From: Thuidium tamariscinum
Lineage: Eukaryota; Streptophyta; Bryopsida; Hypnales; Thuidiaceae
DNA length: 64,000 nucleotides
Assembly (NCBI GenBank): GCA_947034885.2
Contig: OX344749.2
Coordinates: 20,289,501 to 20,353,500 of the forward strand
Direction of reading: 5' to 3'
Shown: positions 47,952 through 59,814 of the stretch, in pieces
How the letters are laid out: each line of letters opens with the position of its first letter
Position numbering within the stretch: the first letter of the stretch is position 1
Program-made: the position numbers and the translations under genes
The notes under the pieces: model-generated
Databases searched by the model: none
Seen by the model: only the letters and a program-made list of their open reading frames with translations
What the model was told of the DNA's origin: nothing

Positions 47952-49613
47952 TTAACCCCTCATTGCCTAAGGGGACAAAAAATGTCCTCACATAGTCTGG
48001 CAGTCCAATTCAAAGTGCTATAACTTTTGCATCCAATGTTTAAATTCAATAAAACTTGTTGTTAAAGTTATGCACCCTAGTCTAGTTTGTGTGGTAAAAT
48101 TTTCAGATCAATCCAAAATGTAATGATTTTTTGGGAGCCAATTGAAGTTCATAGGTTTAATTTGAATTAACCAAATTGCAGTTCACGACTGCAACTTCAG
48201 GGGCTTGTATCTCCTTTGTCCAATGTTTTTTTTCAATAAAATTTGTTGGGTTATGTTCCTATAAAGGTCTAGTTATTGTGGTCAAATTTTTTTGGCAATC
48301 TTAGTTGTTTTGAATGTTTGGGAGCAATTCAAAGTTCAAATACCAGATATTTTTGGATTACACTGAACTTTGTTGGCTTGTTTCTTCTTCTTCATACAAT
48401 GTCCATTTCCAATCATTTTGTTTGAGAAATTTATGCATGAATAGTAGTCTAGTTTGTGTGGCTAGAATTTCATATCAATCTAAAAAGTTATCAGTGATTG
48501 AGAAGTATTTTAGTAAAGGAAGGTTTAGTTGTAGATGTGTTTTTTGCAACCTTTTTGCTATTGGGTGATTGCAAGAAACACCTGCCGATTTTGTTGCGTT
48601 TGGCTGATTTTTTTGGGAGTACTTTAAAATTAGAAAATTAATTTGAATTTTTTTTGAAAAATATGAATAATGTATACACCTCTAAGACGAAGGTTTTCAC
48701 TGAAGGAAATGGATAGAAAAATTCTCTAAGTAGGAGAACTTGAAAAGTGCCAAACCTCAAGAAAATACATGCCTTCATATTTTAATTAGGGAAAAATAGT
48801 AAAAATAAGTATTTTCAAAAAATAAAAAGTGACCATTTGCAACAACTTTATGGAGATGGTCATTCACCAAAAAACCCACCAAAATAATCTTTTATATGTT
48901 TCAAAATACAAGCAAAAAGGAGCTCACTTTGTAGACCTCCACACCACATAAAATTAACTATTTTTAAAAATCCTTTTCTGGAAAGATAGAAGTCTATTAG
49001 AAGACCATCTCATCCAAATTTCATCTTATAATCATTAAAAAAAGGTACTCCATAGTACTAATAATCCCTAAATTGCAAACTGTGACATCCAATCGGGGTC
49101 TATTTTTGGATAGTAAATTATTTTTGAAAATTATAAAAAAATTAGGGAAGGTTTATGATAGTTATGAGTACCTTCCCTACAAATCTTGAGTCAATCAAAG
49201 CCAAAACACAAAAATTATGGCCAAAAATCAGATCAGCATACGTAGTGTGACTCAAAATAGGACAAGTGTTTCTTGCAATCACCCTATTTTTAGATGTTTC
49301 AGTCATTTTGCAAACACAATGAGTTAATTGAATGACATTTTTTCACCAATGTATTTATATATTGGTTTTGAAGCACTTTCTGGTTTGAAGTTTTTTCATT
49401 TGAGTAGGTTTACAAATCAAATTTCACCTCCAAATGTGTTTTTAAGAAAGTTTCACCATTTTTATTCATCACTAAAACACTATGATCTTACAATCTATGT
49501 GGCCAAATGACCCTAAATTTGATCCATGTCATCTAGAACAAGCACACTACAAGATTGTATGACATGAAAAGCAAGGATGCTTTTAGACATGTTTGGGCCT
49601 TAACCCCTAACTA
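47952..49613 (+). mobile_element. Family A-like element A5, interrupted by B3
   Basis: It begins TTAACCCCTCATTGCCTAAG at 47952 and ends at TTAA 49610-49613 after GACATGTTTGGGCC. The right part carries the diagnostic family A segment (ATGATCTTACAATCTATGTGG, then ACTACAAGATTGTATG). Removing B3 (722 bp plus one TATT) leaves about 930 bp, the usual family A length. The right TIR is diverged. It is non-coding. Confidence 0.65.
48559..49288 (+). mobile_element. Family B TIR element B3, TATT target duplication
   Basis: A 722-bp element (48563-49284), left end GGGTGATTGCAAGAAACACC, right end AGTGTTTCTTGCAATCACCC minus one mismatch, bracketed by perfect TATT duplications (48559-48562, 49285-49288). 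It represents the second B subfamily (TTTTGTTGCGTTT after the left TIR), shared with B4 and B6. It lies inside A5. Confidence 0.9.
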
Positions 49614-50356
49614 CTTGAGTGATTGTATATGGTCGCTTTGAAATTTTAGGCTCAAATCTGAATGGGTAGTTAAATTCCTTTGACTACTTCAAAAAAAAAT
49701 TGGGATGTTTTTAGAGTTAACTATCGAAAACTTTCATTTTTTACAAAAAGAAGTAAATATTTGATTATTGAGGAGTCTTTAAGGCATGTATGTAACATTA
49801 GTGGAGAATAAAGCTTGCCGATTTTACTTCATTTTCTAGTTTTGTACACAACTTGCCAATTTCACTTGATTTGAGATTTAAGAAATTGTACATATCCAAA
49901 TGCTTTGGAAATGGTCCCAATAGAAAGTGTAAAGTATTTTCATGATTTTCACCATTGAAAATTTAAACATGAAAGTGTTGATTTGAAGGTATTTGTGATT
50001 TCTAGTTGTAGAAAAAATTTGTATTTCATTTTATTGTGTTCACACTACTTGTAGTTGTTTGTGTCATTGTTTAATCCCAAAAACTTTAACATACAAATTT
50101 CTAAAACATTGTGGAAAGGAGTAGTATACTTAAAATAGAAAATATACATTTGTTTTGTTATAATCTCACAATTCCTTTGGAATTTTGGACTCAAAATTGA
50201 TTTGCATACTAATATGCAAGCTCTTAAAAGTTAAAACATCTATGTGGTTGGATTTTGGAAAAAAATATATTTTGCTTCAGTGGAGATTACTAGAAGCCAA
50301 TGCTCTTTTTTCATAAGAGAAATACACTTGCCAAGGCTTAGGCACTTTGGGGTTAA
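49610..50356. mobile_element. Family A-like TIR element A6
   Basis: A 739-bp interval (49614-50352) flanked by TTAA at 49610-49613 and 50353-50356, left end CCCCTAACTACTTGAG, right end CTTAGGCACTTTGGGG. The interior differs from A1-A3. It shares its left TTAA with the right end of A5, so the two elements abut. It is non-coding. Confidence 0.7.
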
Positions 50357-50465
50357 GCAATGAAGAGTTAAATGACAAATAAACTTGCCATCTAACCCAA
50401 GTTGTTTTATATTTTTCAGAGCTTTGTGGAATTAGTTATAAAATTTTGAAGTTGAAATGGCATAG

Positions 50466-50578
50466 GGCTCTAAAATGGAGCACCTCCTAAAATGTAAATT
50501 ATTTGTACATTGTTGAAAGCTATGAAAAGAAACTTGTACAAATAGTGTTCATTTAAGGAGGTGCTCCATTTAAGAGCT
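50466..50578. mobile_element. Small hairpin MITE, about 113 bp
   Basis: GCTCTAAAATGGAGCACCTC at the left is inverted at the right as GAGGTGCTCCATTTAAGAGC, with arms of about 30 bp and a 50-bp centre. No target duplication was assigned. Confidence 0.7.
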
Positions 50579-51068
50579 TAAGCACTTTAGAACCTCCTAC
50601 CTTATAGGAGTATGATAATGTAGTAATGGTAGTTTTTTACTTGGTTTTTGCCATTCTAGTGAAAAACACTCATAGTAGTACTACGATCATTGTCTAAGCT
50701 ACATGTATCAAATAATACCTTTAATTGTTCCAACAAAACATGCACAACAAACAAAATCATTTGGATAAATGTAGATAGATAAGGATAAATGAATGAATAT
50801 AGATGGATGGGTACAAGATGCCAATGGATGGATGAACTTGTTTTCCTTAGTATATATAAAAAATGTGAATGAAATTAAGTTATAGTTGAGTTTTGTGCTT
50901 AAGGAATTTAATAGTGTATACATAGGAGAATTATAAATCATGACTAATTGACATAGAAGTCACCTACATTGGATATAGGAATGATAATCTCTTTGGTTTT
51001 GTGAGGTAGAAATATATTAATTAAAAAATCCACTATCTACTAATCTTAGGATTGGAGAGGTAGTTATT
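50579..51068. other. AT-rich DNA without recognised genes
   Basis: Contains degenerate (GGATRAATG)-like stretches near 50760-50840 but no recognised gene or transposon. Confidence 0.5.
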
Positions 51069-51789
51069 TTGAAGGTGATTGCAAGAAACACTTGTACTAT
51101 TTGTTGCATTTTGCAATAGTACTCATGATTTTTTCAGGAATACTTTAAAATATAAAAAATATGGCCAATGTATGCACCTTTAAGATGAAGATAACCACCA
51201 AAAGAAATTCATTAAAAAAAATCTCTAAATAGGAGAATTAGAAAAGTGCCAAATCTTAAGGAAATAGATACTTCAATGTTTTAATTACTAAAAAAATAGT
51301 AAAATGTTCAAATAAATAAAACTAAAATTTTACATTTGCAAAAACTTTATAGAAAAGGCCATTCACCAAAAAAGAAACCAAAATAATTTTTTATATGCTT
51401 TTAAATGCAAGCACAAAGAGGCTCATTTTGTGGACTTTTGTACGACATTTAATTAGCCATTTTTGAAAATACTTTGAACACTAGCTAAAAGTATATTACA
51501 AGACCAACTCCTCTAAATTTCAAATTCAAATTTGTTTCTTTGGGTACTACTTTGTTAAAAAAAATTACAAAATGGCAAGTGTGACATAATATTGGGGGTC
51601 TGTATCAAATAGCAAAACATTTTTGAAAATTTCAAAATATTAGACAACGTATACAATAGTTATAAGTACTTTGTATGTAAATTTTGAGTTATTTGGAGCC
51701 AAAATGCAAAAGTTATGACTAGAAAATCAATCAACATGCAACATGTGACATAAGAAAATAGTACAAGTGTTTTTTTCAATGACCCTTGA
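51069..51789 (+). mobile_element. Family B TIR element B4, TTGA target duplication
   Basis: A 713-bp element (51073-51785), left end AGGTGATTGCAAGAAACACT, right end AGTGTTTTTTTCAATGACCC, bracketed by perfect TTGA (51069-51072, 51786-51789). The interior aligns with B3 along its length (ACCTTTAAGATGAAG, AGGAGAA, AAAAGTGCCAAA). It is non-coding. Confidence 0.88.
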
Positions 51790-51934
51790 TCATACATTTA
51801 CTGTTGTATATTAAGGTTCCACCGTTTTTGTAACTTTTTGAGTTTTGGCCTTCACACGGAAGATTTGCATCCATTCAATACTTTTTGTAATTGTAGCAAT
51901 GGCAATTCTATAGCCAAAAACAATGTTTTAAAGA

Positions 51935-51965
51935 GAAAAATGTTGAATATTTCTTGCAATGATCC
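51935..51965. mobile_element. Family B right-end fragment
   Basis: TATTTCTTGCAATGATCC matches the right TIR of family B without the rest of an element to its left, so it is a solo or truncated end. Confidence 0.5.
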
Positions 51966-52027
51966 TTATGTCAAACTTTGTTTTTGAGCCATCAATTGAG
52001 CCTTATAAATCCTATTTAACCCCGTAT

Positions 52028-53075
52028 TTAACTCGTGAAGGACAAAATTGCTTTTTTTGGCAACATGGCAATTTTGGACAACTTACTACAAATGGAAATT
52101 TTATACTTTTTCTTTGAAATTTTCAAACAACATATGTTCAAGGAGTAGCATTAAGGCCCTATAATTTTCATAACTTTTGACTACACGATTAAAATTTTAT
52201 TGCATGATATGTAGATTCCTTTTATCTTCGGGCAACTTGGGTTGGTAAAAAAATTCTAAAAAAAATCACTATTTTTAGAAATAAGAATTTGAAATTGTTT
52301 CTAGGTTTATGTAATCATAGGATCTTATAGTATGCTGGTTTGAAAAGATATAAAAAATATTTTAGAAGTATCCTCCATAGATTGCAAGATATCAATGTTT
52401 GAATTGACATAAATCCTTTCTTTGGCTTTGTAAAAAATTGGACAACTACACTCCACAAGCTCACATTTGCATGAAAAAATACCAAAATGGTGGTGCTTCT
52501 TTGGATTCATTATTCAAGGCAAGTTGGCTACATGCTCAAAAAAATTTAGATCATTTGGAATTGTACAACATATAGGAAAAAAAAAATTTAGTAGAAAGAA
52601 TTAGAAAATGATTTTAAATACCAAATTGTTAATAACTTATCTATGTAATTGATGAATTGAGTTAAATAAGGACTTTAAAATTTATTTTAGAGTAGAAAGT
52701 CCATAAATACCTAAAAACTAAAACTCCTCATAACTTTCATCTTATTAATCAGAATTGAATGATTCAAAGCTTTTATATAGACATGAATATAAATTTAAAA
52801 AACCAATTTCAACTTTTTAATTCTTAAGAAAATAATTTTAAGGAAGTTTTTTTAGTTGCCTAAGCTACTTATCAAACAATGAAAACTACATAAAATACTA
52901 TAAATTTTTAACCACTTAGTCAAAAGTTTTGAAAATTGTTGAGCCTTAAAGCTACTCCTTGGGCACATGTTGTGTGGAAATTTTTTTAAAAAGAACAAAA
53001 ACTCCATTCATAGTAAGGTCCCCAAAATCATTATATTGCCAAAAAAAAAATTGCAGTTTGGGCATTTAGTTGAAG
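52028..53075. mobile_element. Family A element A7, partly foldback, right end decayed
   Basis: The left end is TTAACTCGTGAAGGACAA at 52028, matching A1 position by position up to TTTTTTGGCAACATGGCAAT. The right end is again the inverted left end (ACTCCATTCATAGTAAGG ... TTGCAGTTTGGGCATTTAG), but the final GGGGTTAA has decayed. At about 1,045 bp it retains the central TATCAATG/CCTCCATAGATTGCAAG segment of A1-type elements on the minus strand. It is intermediate between A1 and the foldback A4. Confidence 0.65.
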
Positions 53076-55253
53076 TCCAAGAATGGAATTTGAATGTTGT
53101 AAGCAACTAATAGAAAAGTCCATTACTGGGGTTTCAGAATCTATGTCTTAGTTTTAATGTCTTTGTGTCAAACATTTTGTTTTGGTGTGCAATTTTGCAT
53201 CTATTTCTCATCTAGAATTTTTAGAGCACATTTTTTGCAACAACGTTGATGATTTGTGATCTGACTTGATGATGGTTCATTCAGTCCAAAAGTTCAGAGT
53301 TCACCAAGTTTTAAAAATTCCCTAGGAACCAAGAGAACAAGAAACAAGTGCGGGCAAAGAGACTAACCTGAGTACTTGGTGTAGGTTGTCGCTTTGATGT
53401 TCGCTCCTACTACCTCACGAAGATCACAAATGCATGCAGGAAGATTTATGGCTAAATTGTTTAGAGCACATCAGGTTCGTGATCCGTGCTGCACCAGAAA
53501 CATACAAGCATTGTTTCCCAGTAGAAGAAATTCTCTAGTCATTTGGCATGGCCTGCAAGCATGTAACTAGTTCACGACGTGTATTCATTCTTTTCGAGAA
53601 CTTTGGTATCGAAGGATGACAGATGTAATGCAGAAGAAAGACTTTGGTGGCACAGACTCTCCGGCCTTCGTTTCCTTCACCTTGTGGATTGCTACTTAGG
53701 CAGACTTTTTGACCTTCTCGATCAATGGCGTGGTGGGTGTCTTGCGCTTTCTTCGTGGCATCTTCTACACCTTTCTTCAAACTGATGCATGGGTTTGAAG
53801 CCTATTGCTGAGGGTTGAGTTCTACACATTTGAAGAGGATTCGATTTGGGTTCAATTCAATGAGCTTTGTAGACAATGCTAGCGTCCAAACAGATGCACC
53901 GTATTCGATATGAGTAGAGCGGTGCCAGATGGATGTTGCTTGAGGGCCTACTTTGGAGCTTGTTTCGGGGAAATTAAATTATCAATTATCCAGCTGAATG
54001 AGTTTGTACTGCATATTTTTTTTGCTTTTCTGACGTTTGATGTCTATTGATAGTTGCCCTGGCATGAGCGTTCTGCACAGAATTTTACTGGAGACACAGG
54101 CCCAGGTTCTTGCTGGCGGAGTAGCTACGCGCGGCATCGTTGATGTTGATGTGCCTCTTTTCGAGCAGGAACATACGTTATTGTCTCGATTTTCATGCTA
54201 CTGTTCTTTTGTTTATGAAGTCACTCAGTTGATTATCTGTACATTCCAGCTCCGTACCAATAAGAAGTTGAAGAATGGTGGTTGATGAGTCTTGCTTGTT
54301 TGGTTGCAAATGGACTAACATGTTCAGGATTGAGCTCTAGATAATTCTACAGCGTCTTGATATCAATCGCCGTGGAAAATGTATATTATTTCGTAAATTA
54401 TTCCATCATTGGAGGAAGATTCCCATTCCTGTGTCTTTAGTGTTTCTTATTCAGTTTATGTAATTGATTTTCCTTGGCTTTGTGCAGACAATTTTGCAGG
54501 CTCTTGCAATAGCGAGGGAACACTTGGCAGGCAGGATTACTGCTGTAGTAGAAAATTCAGTGGAATCTCCTTATGGTGTGAGTTAACTTTGAAGAAGAGT
54601 ATGGTTGATTTGGCCGTATTTCTATTTATGCTCTGAAGTGCCAATCCCGACCTATGAATATAAACTTTTGCAGATAGGACGTGTGAAAAAGCTATCTTTA
54701 CGATGCTTTGTCCAAGCATAGAATTGAAGCAGCCTTTCTCTCATTGAGGTGACCTTTCAATTGAAGCCATGCCTGCCTGTGCCAACATGTTGACCCTTGT
54801 CATCCCTATTTTTAGCCTCGGCGCCGCTGCATTCGACTCCTCCACGTCCTGTTCTAGGAGCCACCGCTGAATGGGTTGGATGTGCCCACCGCTGCACGGT
54901 GCCTCCCTGAGGGCCATTGAATTGAAGAGAGTAGCGTCGGACGCAGGCGAATATTTTGATTCCTTTGAAATTTAATGCCAGATTTCCTGAAATTATATTT
55001 TATAAAACAAAAAAAATCATCAGAATGGAAAAAATGGAAACATCTTCAAAATCAAAATCCAGGAGAACGTAATCCAATGTCAATGATTCATAATGAGTTG
55101 GACTCAGCTAATCCTTACCTAGCTTCTTTCCATTCCATGCAAAATAAGCCCAATTAACTTATATTTTTTTTAATCTTGAATATAAATTCATCAAACTCAC
55201 CAAATCTTGATATTTAAGGCAAGTTTCTTTCTTCTTCTAGGGTTGGTCAAAAC
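53076..55253. other. Low-copy genic-looking region with one plausible orphan exon
   Basis: 53230-54950 has balanced composition and CG dinucleotides. At 54488-54575 an 88-nt segment is bounded by a TGTGCAG acceptor and a G/GTGTGA donor and reads, after the acceptor, TILQALAIAREHLAGR in an open frame. Near 54075-54180 another open stretch reads ILLETQAQVLAGGV. The two are similar in style but sit in different frames, with no recognisable start or domain. It could be the remains or middle exons of a gene; I do not recognise the family. Confidence 0.3.
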
Positions 55254-56198
55254 TTAATTCCTAAATGCTTAAAGTATTATTTAGCAACATAGCAATTTTG
55301 GGGAGTTCATTACAAATGAAGTTTTTGTATTTTTACTTTGAAATTTTTATACAACATGTGCTTGAAGAGTAGCTAAGTCAAGGACCAACAATTTTCATAA
55401 CTTTTGATTGCATGGTTATAAGTTATTGTTAAATATGTCATTTTCATTTCTCACAAAGTAGCGTAGGCAATTCAAAAAATTCTTAAAAATCACATTTCAA
55501 AAAAAATAAAAAATTGAAATTGATTTTCTAGCTTAGGTTTATACATACATAGAAAGCTTTGAACCATTCCATTTTGATAAATGAGATGAAAGTTATGAGG
55601 ATTTTAGTTTTTGGATTGTTATGGATTTTCTACTCTAAAATAAACTTTGAAGTCCTTTATATTTAACTCAATTTTCAATATTTAAAAAAAAATACATTGG
55701 GTGTAGATTGTTTATTGCAACATTACAATCATTGGGATTGAAAGTTTTCAATTACATAAATAAATTATTAGTAATTTAGGATTTTGAATCATTCTTTACA
55801 TACTATTTTTTTTCCTATTTGTTAGACAATTCTAAATGATTTGAAGTTTTTCAAGCATGTGGATAATTTGCCTTGAAAAATGAATCCAAAGAGTATCCAC
55901 CATTTTGGATATTTTTTCACACGAATGTGGGGTTGTAAATGCAGTTACTTGGTTTTTTGCAAGGCCATAAAAGGATTCATGTCAATTCAAATACTAATAT
56001 CTTGCAATCTACAATTCTACATAATAGAAACTTATAAAATGTCTTGCACAACTTCTCAAATTAGATAGTATACTGCAAGATCTCATGGTTACATGTATCT
56101 AAAATTGTTTGTTTTAAAAAAATATTTGAATCTTATACTAGTAATGGCAAATTTGGAGCATTTAGGTGAAAACATTGTCAAATACATTTAGAGGTTAA
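55254..56198 (+). mobile_element. Family A TIR element A8, TTAA-flanked
   Basis: A 937-bp element (55258-56194) with TTAA at 55254-55257 and 56195-56198, left TTCCTAAATGCTTAAAG, right ACATTTAGAGG. The interior aligns with A1 throughout (AGCAACATAGCAATTTTGGG at left; CTAATATCTTGCAATCTACA at right). It is non-coding. Confidence 0.82.
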
Positions 56199-57129
56199 AT
56201 ATCCATTGTTTACATTTTGAAGAGGTTATGCATGTGTAAGCCATAAATTGTTGAAAAGGACATTGACATGGATTTTTCTTGAAGCTAATTCTATATTGAA
56301 ATTTTTTAATATATGTTCTTGAATTTGTAATGTTATGAAATTTTTTGAATATCTAGATAACTTTGTCATAGAAAGAAAGAAAGAAAAAGTTCAATAAAAA
56401 AAAGAGTATCTAACTTGTGCAAATTAAAGCCTCCTTAAGTTACAACTACTTGGAACTTAGATGCCCTCCAAGAATGTTTTTTTCAACTTCAGGCACTATA
56501 GCATATGTAGTCAAAACCTCCCATTTTTTAAACTTTAGAATGATAAAGTAGTCTATCACTAGATCTTATCGTACAATGCAACAAAATTTCATTTATCATT
56601 TTGAGGGCCTTTGCCATGATGCTATCAAAATGGTTTATTTTGATTATTTCTTTTGTGAAACATGGTCAAAGAACTTTAAGAGATAATGTAGAAATAAAGA
56701 ATGCATCTAATAATCCATAGATTGGATTGTTTATAACAAGTGCCTTAGTGATAAGTCTTGTCTTTTTAGGACTAGTATCTTCTACCTTGCCAATTGTGTG
56801 AGGATCTTTAGAATTCATAATCAATAGACTAATAAGACTACCCAAAACTCTTCAACCATATCACTTGAAGATGTTGCATGGTGATTTGCTAGTTTGCTCT
56901 AAATGAGACCATCTCCTTCAAATCAATCCTATAATTAGCTCTTAAATGGATATGAGCTAATCCTAAAATTGATATATGAGAGACATTGAACGAACCAAGC
57001 ATTATTATTTTAATTTTTGCAAAAGCTAATGATTTTCCTTCGTTTCTCTACCTCTCTTTACAAGCTACAAGTTTTAAATAGATTTTGGAAAACTTAGTGG
57101 CATAAATAGGCATCAAGGGAGATTTGGGG
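56199..57129. other. AT-rich DNA without recognised genes
   Basis: No coding motif or transposon end recognised. Confidence 0.5.
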
Positions 57130-57869
57130 CTTTGGATTGTTGGAAGAATCACTTCATGTTTTTGGCTCAAAATGGTTTGAATATTGTAGTGCAGTGACTT
57201 TTGGAATTATTTTTAATGAAATAAAATATGAATAATTTATACTTTATAATTTACTCTAAATAATATTAAAGCAAATATTATAATATAGGAATTTTTTTCG
57301 CTAAAGTGATTTTCTTTGAAAGAGTGATGGAAAATGCAAGAAAATAGATACTTGGGAATTTCATTTTTAGAAAACAAGATTTTTTTTAAAACAAAAACTA
57401 AAAGAAATATTTTTCCTAACTTAAAGATGCTTCTTTTTTCCCATTTGCATCTTCAAGAAAAAAAAAGTATTCTCTCTACATGTGCAAAGGTAGTGCACTT
57501 TGAGCATATGTGAATTGTAGAAGGTGGATACTTTATTATTTTTTGGAATTTTCTTCACAAACTTGTGTAGCTATAGTAGAAATCTTTGTATTCAAGTTTC
57601 ATCTTCAAATTTGCATTTTTGGGTTGGAAATAGTATTGAAATCCCTCAAAATGGACAAGGTAGACATCTACTTGGAGGAAGTTTAAAAATAGTTTACTAA
57701 TTTTTATGAATTGAAAAATATTATTTAATGTCTACAACTACCACATGTACCTTCATTCCAAATTTCATGGCAAATGGACATAGTATGCAAAAGTTGTCAG
57801 CTAAAAAACACTTGTCCAAGGGCTAAGGGGATACAAAAAAGAACAAGTGTTTCTTGCAATGACTACTTT
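57130..57869 (+). mobile_element. Family B TIR element B5, CTTT target duplication
   Basis: A 732-bp element (57134-57865). The left TIR is diverged (GGATTGTTGGAAGAATCACT), the right one well kept (CAAGTGTTTCTTGCAATGAC). Perfect CTTT duplications lie at 57130-57133 and 57866-57869. The interior belongs to the B1/B2 subfamily (TTGGCTCAAAATGG; GGCTAAGGGGATACAAAA). It is non-coding. Confidence 0.8.
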
Positions 57870-58168
57870 AAGACATTGTTTTATACTTTGTTCTCTATGC
57901 TATGAACTAGCCATTCTTGGTTAGAGTTTAAAAAAATTTGAAAAAATTTGAATTAAAAAATTATTATTATTATTTTAAAATTGAAAAAAATTAAAAACTA
58001 AATTTGAAATGATTATTTGATGCAACAATTGCTTGACCATGTTAAACTATTTATGTAGTATAATTTTTAGAGTTTCTATAGTCTAGAAACTAGCGGTCTT
58101 CTAAAGGTCCAAAATTCCTCTACTGTGCAAAACAAATCTTTAGAAGTTCTTAAGATATTCAGTAATGC

Positions 58169-59098
58169 TTCAACCCCTAAAAGATTAGCTTGCTAAATTT
58201 GGCAATATAGTGAAATTGGGCAGATATGTGTTAGTAGGGATTTTCATAGTTTTAGCCCAAATTCTAATAGAAGATAGGGAGGAGGAATATCTTTCCATAT
58301 GTACTAAAAATTAGGACATTTGAAAATATGAATCAAAAGTTATGGCCTAATATGTACATTTTTTTTTGTAAATAGGCAATTTAGGGAAATTTAAAAAATC
58401 ACTTTTTTCCAAAACAAAAATTTGAAATTAGTTTTCTTCATTTATATATGCATGGAAAGCTTTGAATTGTTCCATTTTGATCAATGAGTCAAAAGTTATG
58501 GGGCATTTTTGTTTGTGGGCAATTATAGATTTTCTACTCTAAAATAAACTTTGAAGTCCTTTATTTTACTCAATTTTCAATATTTTTGGAAAAAAACAAA
58601 ATTATAGGATGTAGATTTTTTATTAAAATATTCCAACCATTGGAATTGAAAATTTTCAATTTTACAATTCAATTTTTAACAATTTTGTATTTTGAATCAT
58701 TTGCTACTTCTTTTTATTTCCTATTTTTTCCTATATGTGGTACGATTCTAAAACAATTTGAATTTTTCAAGGCAAGTACCCTACTTGGCGTCAACAATAA
58801 ATACAAAGAAGCAAAACCGTTTGGACCATTTTTCACATGATTTTTGTCTACAGCTAGCTGCCCTATTTTCTGCAGGGTGAAAAACATGATTTTTGAGCAT
58901 TCAAACGCTAATATCTTGCAATCTATATAGTGGAAAACTCTGAAATTTTTTGCACATGTTTTCAAATCAATTTACTACAAGATTATATGGTTATAAATCT
59001 CAAAAAATGTATTTAAGAGAAAAACTTGCCATTGGTATTAGAAATGGTAGTATTTTACTATTTTTGGAGTAAATATAGTCAAGAAACTTAAGGGGTAA
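58169..59098 (+). mobile_element. Family A element A9, eroded TTAA flanks
   Basis: About 922 bp (58174-59095) with left end CCCCTAAAAGATTAGC after TTCAA, and right end AACTTAAGGGG followed by TAAA. The flanking TTAA is changed on both sides. The interior aligns with A1 and A8 (CTAATATCTTGCAATCTATA at 58909). It is non-coding. Confidence 0.7.
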
Positions 59099-59423
59099 AA
59101 AAATATGAAATTACTTATGTTACATTCAAGCATTCAATGTGTTTTTCTTTCTTTAAAAGATGAGATAAAAATCTTCCCATCCATTAAAACACATATAAAA
59201 GGGAGACCATCCCTTCAATGGTTGCTTTTAGAACAAAGTACATTATCTCAAGTATGATGATAGGGAAAAACCTTGTAGGGATACAATACATGGAACTCTT
59301 GTTTAATTTCTTAGTCAAAGAATATAATAGGAGCAAATTCATAGCTAGATGCATTGGACTTATGGAATACAATTATACAAACTATACATTGAATCTAAAA
59401 GAGGATAGACTTCCTAAAGATAA

Positions 59424-59687
59424 TTGAGTTATTTGTAAAGTACCCTAAACTAGGGTTTAAAACCCATGAGTTTTGTGAAAAAGCTGGTCAAGTTAAAAAA
59501 GTCGAAATAAAAGTGGGTATGAAACTTATTTTTTCATCAAAATGGTGCCTAAAAAATTTTGGTCCCCACTTTTGAAGTCGTGTGACATAAGTATCTTGCA
59601 AAAAAGTTTGACGCTTCAACTATAGTTGCCTTCTCAACTTCAAAAAAAGTAATGCCCAAAGTGGGGGGGACTTTAAAAATGACTCAA
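59424..59687. mobile_element. Family C TIR element C2, uninterrupted
   Basis: A 264-bp element with left end TTGAGTTATTTGTAAAGT and right end ACTTTAAAAATGACTCAA. It aligns with C1 on both sides of the A2 insertion and carries GGGTTTAAAACCCATGAG where C1 holds the TTAA-flanked A2. It is non-coding. Confidence 0.88.
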
Positions 59688-59699
59688 ATGTCATTGAAG

Positions 59700-59797
59700 T
59701 CACTACAAGAAAAGGGAATGCCAAATCAACACAAGATGAAGTAATTTGTGTTGATTGTGAAAAAAATGGAATTTTGTGTATTGATTTGGCAATCCCT
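59700..59797. repeat. CACTA-like end with short hairpin
   Basis: CACTACAAGAAAAGGGAATG resembles CACTA termini. GGGAATGCCAAATCAACACA is inverted shortly after as TGTGTATTGATTTGGCAATC. The matching right terminus (TTGTAGTG) is not seen nearby, so the element is truncated or decayed. Confidence 0.5.
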
Positions 59798-59814
59798 CAT
59801 ATATATATTCTAAT

